NCBI GenBank assembly: GCA_913056285.1
Contig: CAJXNE010000026.1
Location: 1 to 16,476 of the forward strand
Length of the DNA: 16,476 nucleotides
Reading direction: 5' to 3'
Source: an uncultured Zetaproteobacteria bacterium
GTDB lineage: Bacteria > Pseudomonadota > Zetaproteobacteria > Mariprofundales > Mariprofundaceae
Made by a program: the position numbers and the translations under genes. Positions 1 through 7,718 of this stretch are shown piece by piece. Positions within the stretch are counted from its first letter, which is position 1. Every line of letters begins with the position of its first letter. The notes below the pieces were generated by a model. The model searched no databases. It had not been told where the DNA came from and worked only from the letters and a program-made list of their open reading frames with translations.

Positions 1-53
1 CCTGCGACATATGGATTAACAGTCCACCGTTCTACCAACTGAACTATCGGGGA
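1..53 (-). tRNA. tRNA-Asn (GUU), 3' end cut off by window edge
   Basis: Read on the minus strand, the sequence starts with the acceptor strand TCCCCGA (53-47). It continues with a D-arm whose stem is GTTC/GAAC around AGTTGGTA, then an anticodon stem GTGGA/TCCAT enclosing the loop CTGTTAA. The anticodon is GTT (20-18), which decodes asparagine. The window ends inside the T-arm, so about 20 bases of the 3' end are missing. The preserved arms pair correctly and closely resemble bacterial tRNA-Asn. Confidence 0.93.
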
Positions 54-69
54 ATTTCAAAGAGCGCGA

Positions 70-98
70 ACCGTACGGAGGGATATGATTTATGTCAA
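70..98 (-). promoter_or_regulatory. Candidate sigma70 promoter of tRNA-Asn
   Basis: On the minus strand there is a perfect -35 TTGACA (98-93), a 17-bp spacer and TACGGT (75-70) as -10. The -10 keeps the leading TA and final T of the consensus. A GC-rich stretch (TCGCGCTC) follows before the tRNA, as is common in stable-RNA promoters. Transcription would start about 10 bases upstream of the mature 5' end. The weak point is the middle of the -10 box. Confidence 0.55.
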
Positions 99-124
99 TA
101 TGTCTGAACAAAAAAAATTGACAT
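92..124. repeat. 8-bp perfect inverted repeat, possible operator
   Basis: ATGTCAAT (92-99) and ATTGACAT (117-124) are exact inverted copies separated by 17 bases. The left arm contains the minus-strand -35 of the tRNA promoter, and the right arm contains a TTGACA reading toward the kinase gene. The intergenic stretch 54-303 also holds a tandem 9-bp repeat based on CATGCGTT (122-139). An operator role is inference; the arms may simply be two -35 elements. Confidence 0.35.
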
Positions 125-177
125 GCGTTCCATGCGTTGAACTGGCTTATGTGTCAGGCCAGGTTTCTGAAAGACTG

Positions 178-229
178 TAAAATAGTTGCAATTTATGGAG
201 TATCCAGTCTTCGGTGGGTTGTGCATAAT
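178..229 (+). promoter_or_regulatory. Candidate -10 boxes for the kinase-phosphatase unit
   Basis: Two -10-like hexamers lie upstream of the kinase gene: TAAAAT (178-183) and CATAAT (224-229), each matching 5 of 6 consensus bases. Neither has a good -35 at 16-18 bp. The TTGACA at 118-123 is too far away to serve either. Some promoter is expected between the tRNA and the kinase gene, but its exact position cannot be fixed from this sequence. Confidence 0.2.
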
Positions 230-287
230 TGCTGGCTTGATCACTACAGGCAGAAGCCATGGGGGCTGATCCGTTTGCACACAAAGA

Positions 288-293
288 GGGAGG
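288..293 (+). promoter_or_regulatory. Shine-Dalgarno deciding a TTG start of the kinase gene
   Basis: GGGAGG lies 10 bases before TTG at 304, in frame with the kinase. The upstream ATG at 259 has only a weak AGG before it. Starting at 304 places about ten residues before the first membrane segment, as expected for an N-terminal anchor. Confidence 0.5.
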
Positions 294-303
294 AACGGTT
301 CTT

Positions 304-2694
304 TTGAATTTTGGTGCGATCTGGAAATCGGATTGGTTGGTGGGCGCCATCTTGACGCTGCTGTTTCTGACGGCTTGTGAGTATGCCATTTTTCCCCTTC
401 GTTCGCTGGAGTCGGTGATCTACGATCAGCTTGCCGGCCAATCTGAACTGGCACCTGATGAGAATATCGTACTGGTCACTATGGATGAACAGACGTTGGC
501 CAGTGCAGACCAGTCTGCCATGGCATCTGTCATTACCGGTTTATCCGGCGCCGGTGCGCGCTTGATTGCGCTTGATGTTCTGTTTGACCAGCCCGGGCCA
601 GTTGCAACCAATCCGGGGCACATGCCGCTTGTTGAAGCCGTACGCCGCTCGGGCATCACCCTGATGCCGATGTTTTTCGAGATCGACCATGTCAATGATC
701 ATGTCAGTGCAGTGCTGCCGAATGATTTGCGCCATCAGGTGATCAAGCATGCCAATATTACCGAAGTCCAGGCTTCGCCATTCAACGCCTCAATGCTGCG
801 TTATCCTTATGCTCAGCTGATGCAGGCATCTGCCGGCTCCGGGCACTTGAGCGTGTTTGGCGACTATGATGGTATTGTGCGCTCTTTTCCTCTGGCCATT
901 GAATATGCAGGGAAATATCTGCCATCGATGCCACTGACTCTTGCCGCCAGCGCATTGCATGTCCCTCTGGATGATCTTCGTATCAACCTGGGCATGGATA
1001 TCGAACTGGGTGCTCACAATATTGCGACCGACGCATCGTTGCGGATGTATCCGACATTTTATGGCGGAGGCAGCTTCAAAACCTATCACTACCGTGATGT
1101 GCTTTCCGGTCGAGTAGCTCTCGATATGTTTGATCAAAAAATTATTCTGATCGGTAGCGCCGAAAAAACGGTTTCAACTCCCGCAGTGGCCATGACGCGT
1201 ATTGAATTCGCCGCGCATGTCCTTCAAAGTCTGTTATCGGATCAGTATGTCAGCCGTCCGGCATGGACGCATCGTCTTGAACTGGCGTTGCTTCTGTTGA
1301 TTGGATGCTACCTGATTATCATTCTACCCCGGTTGTCACCCGCTATTGCGGTTGCGGTTTCATTATTTTTAATGTTCGCACTTGTCGGCGCCGAATTCAC
1401 GATGTTGATAAGCCACGCCTTATGGGTACAGCTGATGAACGCCGTATTACTGTTGTTAGCCGGTCATGGGCTACTGGTGATGAAACGGTCATTTATCAGT
1501 CGGGAAGGGCAGAAAAAATCCAGCGCCCACCGTCATGAGACCAACAAGATGCTTGGTATGTCGTTTCAGAGTCAGGGCATGCTTGATCAGGCCATGGAGA
1601 AATTCCTCGCCTGTCCGGCTGATGATGAGATGGATGCTGTTTTTTACGACCTTGCCCAGAGCTTTGAACGCAAGCGTCAATATAAACAGGCTGTCTTGTG
1701 TTTTGAACAGATCATCAGTCATAACCCGGCCTATCAGGATGTTCAGACACGTTTGATGCAGGCGAAAAGTGTATTGGAGACGCAAGCGGGCAAGGATTCC
1801 AATGCGGCACTGGCATCGCTGTTGGGCACTGGCGACAGTAGCCCTACGTTGGGACGTTATGAAATTATTTCCGAATTAGGCAAGGGCGCCATGGGTACCG
1901 TGTATCTGGGCAAGGATCCGAAAATAAACCGTCAGGTTGCCATCAAGACCATGGCCCTATCACAGGAATTCGAGTCTGATGAGCTCGAAGAGGTCAAGGC
2001 AAAATTCTTTCATGAGGCTGAAATTGCAGGCATGCTCAATCATCCGAATATCGTCACTATTTTCGATGCCGGGGATGAACATGATCTGGCTTATATCGCC
2101 ATGGAATTTCTTGATGGTATTGATCTGGTTCCATACACCAAAAAAGGCAAACTATTGCCTTTTGCAACGACACTCAAAATTGTTGCCAAAGTGGCCGAGG
2201 CATTGAAATATGCGCATGAACATGGCGTGATTCACCGCGACATTAAACCAGCCAATATCATGATTCTGAAAAACAAGAGTGTCAAAGTTACCGATTTTGG
2301 CATTGCGCATATCAATGAATCGAGTAAGAAAAAATCAGGTACCGTATTGGGCACGCCTTCCTATATGTCGCCGGAACAGTTATCCGGGAAACAGCTGGAT
2401 GGCCGTTCTGATCTGTTTTCTCTGGGCGTGATGTTATATGAACTGGTCAGCGGCATTCGTCCGTTCAGGGGCGAGTCGATTTCCAAGTTGATGTTCAAAA
2501 TCGCCAAGGAACCGCATGTGGATGTACGTGAGCACAATCCCGATGTGCCCGATTGTATCTGTACCCTGATCGATAGTCTGCTGACCAAAAAAACGGACTT
2601 GCGTGTAGAAAATGCGGCTGAAGTGATGGAACGTATTTCAGCTTGCCTGCGCGAGTTGAAAACCAAAGAGGTGGATGACCATGATGAGCTATGA
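304..2694 (+). CDS. CHASE2-TPR membrane serine/threonine protein kinase
   Basis: Likely a transmembrane sensor kinase that phosphorylates Ser/Thr on cytoplasmic proteins. Numbering is from TTG 304 (796 aa). A membrane anchor spans about 11-31 and an extracytoplasmic CHASE2-type sensor about 35-320. Three closely spaced membrane segments follow (325-345, 347-367, 372-395), the usual CHASE2 layout. Next come a helical TPR-like stretch (about 411-487) and a Hanks-type kinase domain (518-775). The kinase has a glycine loop GKGAMG (526-531), VAIK lysine K548, HRDIKPAN with D646, DFG with D664, and SPE in place of APE, so it should be active. The alternative start ATG 259 adds 15 residues. The 3' end overlaps the PP2C gene, which implies co-expression and opposed activities. 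The ligand and targets are unknown. I do not assign a gene symbol. Confidence 0.9.
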   Translation: MNFGAIWKSDWLVGAILTLLFLTACEYAIFPLRSLESVIYDQLAGQSELAPDENIVLVTMDEQTLASADQSAMASVITGLSGAGARLIALDVLFDQPGPVATNPGHMPLVEAVRRSGITLMPMFFEIDHVNDHVSAVLPNDLRHQVIKHANITEVQASPFNASMLRYPYAQLMQASAGSGHLSVFGDYDGIVRSFPLAIEYAGKYLPSMPLTLAASALHVPLDDLRINLGMDIELGAHNIATDASLRMYPTFYGGGSFKTYHYRDVLSGRVALDMFDQKIILIGSAEKTVSTPAVAMTRIEFAAHVLQSLLSDQYVSRPAWTHRLELALLLLIGCYLIIILPRLSPAIAVAVSLFLMFALVGAEFTMLISHALWVQLMNAVLLLLAGHGLLVMKRSFISREGQKKSSAHRHETNKMLGMSFQSQGMLDQAMEKFLACPADDEMDAVFYDLAQSFERKRQYKQAVLCFEQIISHNPAYQDVQTRLMQAKSVLETQAGKDSNAALASLLGTGDSSPTLGRYEIISELGKGAMGTVYLGKDPKINRQVAIKTMALSQEFESDELEEVKAKFFHEAEIAGMLNHPNIVTIFDAGDEHDLAYIAMEFLDGIDLVPYTKKGKLLPFATTLKIVAKVAEALKYAHEHGVIHRDIKPANIMILKNKSVKVTDFGIAHINESSKKKSGTVLGTPSYMSPEQLSGKQLDGRSDLFSLGVMLYELVSGIRPFRGESISKLMFKIAKEPHVDVREHNPDVPDCICTLIDSLLTKKTDLRVENAAEVMERISACLRELKTKEVDDHDEL

Positions 2695-3487
2695 AATGCA
2701 TGCCATGACCGATGTCGGCATCAGGCGGCAACACAATGAGGACTGCGTTTCTGCCTCCGCGGAACTTGGATTTGCCGTGCTGGCTGATGGCATGGGCGGT
2801 TATAATGCCGGAGAAGTTGCCAGCTCGATGGCTGTTGAGATTATCGGCAAAGCCCTCAAAGCACGGATGCCTGATATGCCACCGGCGCAAATCAATGCTC
2901 AAACCGGCTTTACCGAAGCGTCCATGCTGGTGCGTCAGTCCATTGAGGCTGCTAATGAAGCAATTTTCACAGCGGCACAAAGCAAGCCTGAATGTGCAGG
3001 CATGGGTACAACCGTGCTGGTGGCAGCGTTTTACGGCGAGCATATTACCGCCGCACATGTGGGTGACTCACGCATGTATCGCTTGCGTGATAATCTGTTA
3101 TCCCATGTGACTGAGGATCATTCGCTGGTGCACGAACAGGTGCGCCGGGGACTGTTGACTGCAGATGATGCCCGCAATTCGAGAATAAAAAATCTGGTGA
3201 CGCGGGCGCTGGGCGTGGAGCTGGGCGTGGAGCCTGATCTGGTCGAGGATATGGTCAGACCGGATGATATTTACCTGATGAGCTCCGATGGTTTAACCGA
3301 TGTAGTTTCCGATGAAGCCATTGCCGAAGTACTCAGGCGTTGCTGCTCTAGTCTGGAGAAAGCAGGGCAATTGCTAATTGATATGGCCAACAAGGCCGGC
3401 GGCCCGGACAATATTTCTATTATTCTGGTCAAGATCACACAGGCCAAAGCAGACAGTGGATTCTTTTCGCGTTTTTTAAAGAAGTAA
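2681..3487 (+). CDS. PP2C-family Ser/Thr protein phosphatase
   Basis: Metal-dependent phosphoprotein phosphatase of the bacterial Stp/PppA type, probably reversing the upstream kinase. Numbering from ATG 2681 gives 268 aa, normal for the family. Metal-site motifs are intact: RRQHNED (D21), VLADGMGG (D36-G37), SSDG (D203) and GGPDN (D243). GTT, VGDSR and TEDHS motifs are also present. There is no signal peptide or membrane segment, so it is cytoplasmic. AGGTGG at 2669-2674 sits 6 bases before ATG 2681 and 9 before ATG 2684, so either may be the start. ATG 2675 has no room for a ribosome site. The start overlaps the last 14 bases of the kinase gene, which suggests translational coupling. Confidence 0.93.
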   Translation: MMSYEMHAMTDVGIRRQHNEDCVSASAELGFAVLADGMGGYNAGEVASSMAVEIIGKALKARMPDMPPAQINAQTGFTEASMLVRQSIEAANEAIFTAAQSKPECAGMGTTVLVAAFYGEHITAAHVGDSRMYRLRDNLLSHVTEDHSLVHEQVRRGLLTADDARNSRIKNLVTRALGVELGVEPDLVEDMVRPDDIYLMSSDGLTDVVSDEAIAEVLRRCCSSLEKAGQLLIDMANKAGGPDNISIILVKITQAKADSGFFSRFLKK

Positions 3488-3500
3488 ATCAATCTACTTC
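3481..3500. terminator. Weak hairpin at the convergent stop codons
   Basis: GAAGTA (3481-3486) pairs with TACTTC (3495-3500) around an 8-base loop. It covers the stop codons of both the PP2C gene and the convergent membrane-protein gene, which are one base apart. Neither side has a clear T-run after the stem, so a terminator role is uncertain. Confidence 0.25.
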
Positions 3501-3920
3501 AGGCTGCAGCAGGGGAGCTTTGCCTTGTTTGGCGCGCATAAAGTTCAAGGTTCGGAAAACCACCGGTTTGCGAATCATCCAGCACTCCAGCTGATATTTG
3601 CCGGGATAATTCATAATCATCAGGCCGAACAGGATGCTGAGCAAGCCTTGGCCGGGCGTGAATAACATAATGAAGCCGGCCAGCAGCAGTATTGCTCCGA
3701 ACATGTTTTTCAGCCCGGCCAGTACTATCCCTTTGATCAGGCCATGATTGTTCTGCGCCATGCGATGACGACCGTGATGGGTGAAATAATCTTCCGGTAT
3801 GCGGCTCACTATCAGCGGCATGGCAGCCAGACTGATGATAAACATGACGACTGAAGCGGCAAGGAGCCACCAGGCCCAGGCCTCGAAGAATGCCGTCAAT
3901 TGTAGCCATGCTGCTTCCAT
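3489..3920 (-). CDS. PGPGW-family small membrane protein
   Basis: This 143-aa inner-membrane protein of unknown function resembles the putative transmembrane PGPGW family. Hydrophobic helices lie near residues 14-38 and 70-103. The second holds the family signature region LFTPGQGLLSILFGLMI, where PGQG replaces the usual PGPG. The C-terminal 40 residues are basic and likely cytoplasmic. The gene lies 11 bases after dgt and is probably the last gene of the leftward operon. It has only a weak ribosome site, so it may depend on translation of dgt. Its stop faces the PP2C stop with a 1-base gap. Confidence 0.7.
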   Translation of the reverse strand: MEAAWLQLTAFFEAWAWWLLAASVVMFIISLAAMPLIVSRIPEDYFTHHGRHRMAQNNHGLIKGIVLAGLKNMFGAILLLAGFIMLFTPGQGLLSILFGLMIMNYPGKYQLECWMIRKPVVFRTLNFMRAKQGKAPLLQPEVD

Positions 3921-3931
3921 GCAATACCGGC

Positions 3932-5119
3932 TTAGGGTCGGGAATTGATATTGAACAGGCGTTCGTGTTCTTCCAGCGCATAGCGGTCGGTCATGCCGGC
4001 GATGTAGTCGGCAATGATTCTGGCCAGACGTTGCTGGCTGAGTGAATCGGATGATCGGGCTGTAGCCATTTCCTGTTGCTGGTGATGCGGCAACATGGCC
4101 GGATTTTGCATATAGGTGTCAAAAATTTCACGAATGACGCGTTCGGCTTTATTGGCCATGCGGGCGACGCGGTAATGGCGGTACATGTTTTTGTAGAGAA
4201 ATTTCTTTAATTCACCATTTAATTTTTTGGCCGAACGGGAGAAACCCACCAATGGTGTTGCTGCGCTGCGCACATCATTAAAGTTTGCAATGCTTGCATC
4301 CCGAATACGTCGGTCGGTTTCCTCAACCACATCGACAATCAGGAAATTGATCATGTGGCGGACGGTTTCATTGACTTTCAGCCGTTCGGATACCTGCGGG
4401 AAATCATGCTCCACCTGTGTATAAAAACGACCGAACAATTCCAGTTTCAGCAAGTCTTTAATCGCCAGCATGCCGGCGCGGTAGCCGTCATCTATATCGT
4501 GATTGTTGTAGGCAATCTCGTCGGCCAGATTGCCGATCTGGGATTCCAGCGCGGGTTGTTCATGTAGATTGAAACGGGCCATATCCTGATTGGCAGGCGT
4601 ATCGTAGGCGGAATGATGTTTAACGATGCCTTCGCGGGTTTCATAGCTGAGGTTCAGGCCGGGAAAGGCGGCATATTTATGCTCCAGCTTTTCAACAATG
4701 CGTAACGACTGACGGTTATGTTCAAAGCCGCCGTAGTCCTTCATGGCCTCATTGAGCGCATCCTGACCGGAATGACCGAATGGGGTATGGCCCAGGTCGT
4801 GGGCCAGCGCCACCGCTTCGGCCAGATCTTCGTGCAAGCGCATGGATCGGCAAATAGAGCGGGCGATCTGGGCCACTTCGATGGAATGGGTTAAACGGGT
4901 GCGATAATGATCGCCCTCATGGTTGACGAATACCTGCGTTTTGTATTCCAGACGACGGAAGGCAGTGGCGTGGATAATGCGATCCCGATCACGCTGGTAT
5001 GGGTTTCTGTGTTCCGATTCCGGTTCATCATAGACCCTTCCGCGCGAGCAGGAGGTTCGGCAGGCATAGGGCGCCAGGGTCGATTCATAGGCGTTCTCAG
5101 ACATCAATATTTCAGCCAT
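3932..5119 (-). CDS. dgt: dGTPase-like HD-domain deoxynucleotide triphosphohydrolase
   Basis: Predicted to hydrolyse dNTPs such as dGTP to the deoxynucleoside and triphosphate, controlling dNTP pools. The 395-aa protein has the metal-binding HD set H78, H107-D108 (AHDLGH) and D200 (NLADEIAY). Preceding this is the RDRDRIIHATAFRRLEYKTQV segment typical of the shorter dGTPase-like class. Its length fits that class rather than the longer E. coli Dgt. The start ATG 5119 shares its A with the TAA stop of pyrF (TAATG), so translation is probably coupled. ATG 5104 is an in-frame alternative without a better ribosome site. True substrate preference cannot be read from the sequence. Confidence 0.9.
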   Translation of the reverse strand: MAEILMSENAYESTLAPYACRTSCSRGRVYDEPESEHRNPYQRDRDRIIHATAFRRLEYKTQVFVNHEGDHYRTRLTHSIEVAQIARSICRSMRLHEDLAEAVALAHDLGHTPFGHSGQDALNEAMKDYGGFEHNRQSLRIVEKLEHKYAAFPGLNLSYETREGIVKHHSAYDTPANQDMARFNLHEQPALESQIGNLADEIAYNNHDIDDGYRAGMLAIKDLLKLELFGRFYTQVEHDFPQVSERLKVNETVRHMINFLIVDVVEETDRRIRDASIANFNDVRSAATPLVGFSRSAKKLNGELKKFLYKNMYRHYRVARMANKAERVIREIFDTYMQNPAMLPHHQQQEMATARSSDSLSQQRLARIIADYIAGMTDRYALEEHERLFNINSRP

Positions 5120-5793
5120 TAAGCTGCAATAGACTCCCTCATGGATAGCGCTTCCAGCGCTGCGCTGCGCGGATTCTCAGCATGCAGAATAGGGCGCCCT
5201 ACGACCAGATAATCCGAGCCGCCAGCTATGGCGCTGGCCGGGTCTGCAACACGTTTCTGATCCTGGACATCCTGATCACCCCAGCGAATGCCCGGTGTCA
5301 CGGTCAGAAAATCCGAACCGCAAACCTGCTTGATCGCTGCTGCTTCATGCACGCTGCAAACCACTCCGTCGAGCCCTGCATCCTGCGCCATGGCTGCACG
5401 CCGTAAGGCAACGTCACGGGCTTGCGATTTGGGCATCGGATCACTGGTCAGCACAGTCACGGCAATCAACTTCATATCCGGAAATGCAGCGGCTGATTCT
5501 GCCGCTGCCGCCAGCATCGCATCGCCGCCACCGGCATGCACATTGACCATTTCCACACCCAGATTACCGGCGCTTTCAATAGCCTGAGCGACAGTATTGG
5601 GAATATCATGGAACTTGAGATCAAGGAATACCCGGTGCTGTTGCCGAATCGTTGCCACCAGCGCAGGCCCTTCGGCAACAAACAGGCGCAGGCCGATCTT
5701 GAACCAGCCGATGCTATCGCCAAGGTTGTCCCGCATCGCCAGTGCATCTTCGGCGCGGTTGACATCCAGCGCCACCATCAAACGATCTTTCAT
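5119..5793 (-). CDS. pyrF: Orotidine 5'-phosphate decarboxylase
   Basis: Converts OMP to UMP, the last step of pyrimidine synthesis, in the cytoplasm. The 224-aa protein shows the catalytic D58-x-K60-x-x-D63 array (LDLKFHDIPNT), K32 in GWFKIG, the GIRWGDQDVQDQKR stretch and VVGRPI with phosphate-binding R200. I chose ATG 5793 because it shares its A with the lapB stop (TGATG) and GAGG lies 10 bases upstream. A further upstream start at 5850 would add 19 residues that are not family-like and overlap lapB. The lapB-pyrF order is also known from E. coli. Confidence 0.96.
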   Translation of the reverse strand: MKDRLMVALDVNRAEDALAMRDNLGDSIGWFKIGLRLFVAEGPALVATIRQQHRVFLDLKFHDIPNTVAQAIESAGNLGVEMVNVHAGGGDAMLAAAAESAAAFPDMKLIAVTVLTSDPMPKSQARDVALRRAAMAQDAGLDGVVCSVHEAAAIKQVCGSDFLTVTPGIRWGDQDVQDQKRVADPASAIAGGSDYLVVGRPILHAENPRSAALEALSMRESIAA

Positions 5794-6932
5794 CAGACTT
5801 TTTCCTCGCTTTTCGGGTGCAGCGTTCCCCATGAATGACATTGCGGGCATTGCCAGCGCACCTCAACCACTTCAACGCCGCATTGTTCGCAGCTGAAGTT
5901 TCTGGCTGTCTTGCGCCACTGGCGTGCAAAGCGGGTGTGTGCATCGTTATCCTTGCCCAGAACAGCATGCAGACGCAGCGACTGGCGCAGTGAGCGAGGC
6001 TCAAATGCCATTTCATCGCAGCATAGTTTTGCTTCTTTGGTGGTTTGTATATTGGCCAGCGCTTCGATCCAGGCCAGCATAAGTTCGGCATCATGGAATT
6101 CGTGCCATAAATCATGCAGCAGTGGCCGGCCATGCGAATGATAGAATGATTCATGTTGCAACAGGCAGGGGATCACCAGTGGAAAGTGTTCGCGGGCATG
6201 TTGCCACAAATTCCGGATGCCATCCTCGGCGGCTTCGGTTTGATTTTCCTGTAAGGCCAGTTCAATTTTCACCATACGCGCCGGCGCACACGATTCATCC
6301 AGTTCCAGCGCTCGCTTAGCATAGGCGTGGGCTTCTTCTGTATTGTCTTGCTGAAAACACTGACGCGCCATTTCGGAAAACAGATAAGCGCGATGTGAAC
6401 TGTACGATTCGTTACGTACGCGTTCCAGTCTGGAGAGCAGGTCTTCAGCAACCAGCCATTCGCTGCTCTGCTCGCGAATACGCAAACAGGCCTCCAGAGC
6501 GCCGGCATGGTCAGACTGAATTTCAAGCGCCTTCTGATACTGATACAGCGCCCGGTCCAGCAAGCCGCCAGTTTGAAAATCGGTTGCCAGTGCAAGATGC
6601 GCTTGCAAATGCACCGATTTCGGCAGGTCGGGACGGGCAAGCAGGTTCTGATGAATACGAACGGCGCGACCAATTTCACCCTTGGAGCGGAACATCTCGC
6701 CCAGCGCCATATACACATCGGCCGCTTCCGAACGCAGGCGCGCCACCTGCACCATTTCTTTCAGGGCCAGATCGGGTTCGTCAGACAGCAGGTAATTGAT
6801 GCCGCGCAGTAGCGGGGAAATCCGCGCATCTTCTTCTTTTTCCGGCGCATCGATTTCCTGAACCGGACGTAGCACCAGTGCCACCAGCACCACCAGCGCA
6901 ATGGCGGTAATGGCTAGCAGCAAGGTATTCAT
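5793..6932 (-). CDS. lapB: LapB, TPR and rubredoxin-like regulator of LPS assembly
   Basis: LapB (YciM) is an inner-membrane protein that in E. coli coordinates lipopolysaccharide assembly and FtsH-dependent LpxC turnover. Here 379 aa contain an N-terminal membrane anchor (about 4-22) and a long array of TPR helices (about 40-330). A C-terminal zinc ribbon has CxxC pairs C348/C351 and C362/C365. Length and domain order match the family. The ATG overlaps the lapA stop (ATGA) and the stop overlaps pyrF, so lapA, lapB and pyrF are tightly coupled. The role in this organism is inferred from the family. Confidence 0.93.
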   Translation of the reverse strand: MNTLLLAITAIALVVLVALVLRPVQEIDAPEKEEDARISPLLRGINYLLSDEPDLALKEMVQVARLRSEAADVYMALGEMFRSKGEIGRAVRIHQNLLARPDLPKSVHLQAHLALATDFQTGGLLDRALYQYQKALEIQSDHAGALEACLRIREQSSEWLVAEDLLSRLERVRNESYSSHRAYLFSEMARQCFQQDNTEEAHAYAKRALELDESCAPARMVKIELALQENQTEAAEDGIRNLWQHAREHFPLVIPCLLQHESFYHSHGRPLLHDLWHEFHDAELMLAWIEALANIQTTKEAKLCCDEMAFEPRSLRQSLRLHAVLGKDNDAHTRFARQWRKTARNFSCEQCGVEVVEVRWQCPQCHSWGTLHPKSEEKV

Positions 6933-7252
6933 ACGTCGTCCTGTAGCGGGATATTTCTCAGGTTGTCTACTTCCTGCTGCAAACGCTCATGTTCGTTTTT
7001 CAGCCAGCTGATTTCCTGTTTGTGTTTACGTCTGGAAAAACTCAGCGCTAGCACGCCGCCGGCAAAGCCGAGAAAGAAAGAGATGAATATGGGCACATAG
7101 ACAGGAATATCTGCACTGCTGACGCCCAGAAAGTGAACGCGTACGGTGAGCTGATTGGCCATGGCGAACATGGTCGCAAACGAAGTAAGAACAATGACCA
7201 ACAGTACATTGATCCAGTTGACCGAGTTTAGGCCATATATGTTTTTAATCAT
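6929..7252 (-). CDS. lapA: LapA-domain membrane protein
   Basis: Small inner-membrane protein (107 aa) of the LapA (DUF1049) family, the usual partner of LapB in lipopolysaccharide assembly. Two membrane helices (about 14-31 and 53-72) are followed by a charged coiled-coil-like tail (about 74-100), the standard layout. It overlaps lapB by ATGA. The start is less certain: no clear Shine-Dalgarno precedes ATG 7252. It lies 55 bases after ihfB with no terminator visible, so it is probably part of the rpsA-ihfB transcript. Confidence 0.85.
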   Translation of the reverse strand: MIKNIYGLNSVNWINVLLVIVLTSFATMFAMANQLTVRVHFLGVSSADIPVYVPIFISFFLGFAGGVLALSFSRRKHKQEISWLKNEHERLQQEVDNLRNIPLQDDV

Positions 7253-7307
7253 TCATTGGTCCGATACTTGCAGCGAATCCTGAATAGTTCATCATGGGTA
7301 AGTCGAA

Positions 7308-7592
7308 TCAGGCCGGGCTGTCAACCCGTTCGCGTAATACCTTGCCCGGTTTAAAGTGAGGGATGGTTTTGGCGGAGACCATGACAGATGCGCCTGTTTT
7401 TGGGTTTCTGCCAACGCGGGCCTGACGTGCTTTGGTGGTAAAGCTGCCGAAACCACGCAGTTCAACATGATCGCCGTTCGCCAGCGCATCGCCAATGACC
7501 GACAGAATGGTATTCACAACCACCTCGGCCTCATGGCGGGTAATACCTTCCTGTTGTTCTGCAATAATTTCTACCAACTCAGACTTCGTCAT
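7308..7592 (-). CDS. ihfB: Integration host factor beta subunit
   Basis: A DNA-bending protein of the HU/IHF family that pairs with IhfA. The 94-aa protein begins MTKSEL, as IHF beta usually does. It carries RGFGSF (46-51), the DNA-contacting arm GRNPKTG (61-67) with intercalating P64, and PHFKPGK (78-84). ATG 7592 is chosen because GGAGGAG (7602-7596) lies 3 bases before it; an in-frame GTG at 7604 would translate that ribosome site. The position directly after rpsA is typical of ihfB (himD) and favours this name over hupB. Confidence 0.95.
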   Translation of the reverse strand: MTKSELVEIIAEQQEGITRHEAEVVVNTILSVIGDALANGDHVELRGFGSFTTKARQARVGRNPKTGASVMVSAKTIPHFKPGKVLRERVDSPA

Positions 7593-7613
7593 AATCTCCT
7601 CCACTTACAGCCT

Positions 7614-7641
7614 AGCATAGCCCATCAAATACGATGCGCAA
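7614..7641 (-). promoter_or_regulatory. Candidate ihfB promoter in the rpsA-ihfB gap
   Basis: On the minus strand, TTGCGC (7641-7636) and TATGCT (7619-7614) are separated by 16 bp. They match 3/6 and 4/6 of the sigma70 consensus. The start site would lie close to 7607, leaving a leader of about 15 bases that carries the strong ribosome site. Confidence 0.35.
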
Positions 7642-7671
7642 GCACGCCGGTCGCCTGTGTTCAATAAGGGC

Positions 7672-7691
7672 AAGGTGAAAAGCTACACCTT
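7672..7691 (+). terminator. Hairpin with T-run in the rpsA-ihfB gap
   Basis: AAGGTG (7672-7677) and CACCTT (7686-7691) form a 6-bp stem with an 8-base loop. On the + strand a T-run follows directly, so the terminator polarity opposes rpsA and ihfB. On the minus strand the stem is preceded by A's and followed by GCCC. It may stop antisense transcripts or protect the rpsA 3' end. It is not a standard rpsA terminator. Confidence 0.3.
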
Positions 7692-7718
7692 TTTTGCAAT
7701 GCGTACGCAGTCAAATAA

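Noticed and set aside
118..146. TTGACA at 118-123 as the kinase promoter -35
   Set aside because: No TATAAT-like hexamer occurs 15-19 bases downstream.
2495..3058. 187-codon open frame antisense to the kinase/PP2C junction
   Set aside because: It overlaps two clear genes, its composition is rich in His and Cys without motifs, and it has no ribosome site.
3499..3981. 160-codon minus-strand frame across dgt and the PGPGW gene
   Set aside because: It is an out-of-frame reading of two genes with recognisable proteins; the product lacks the hydrophobic pattern.
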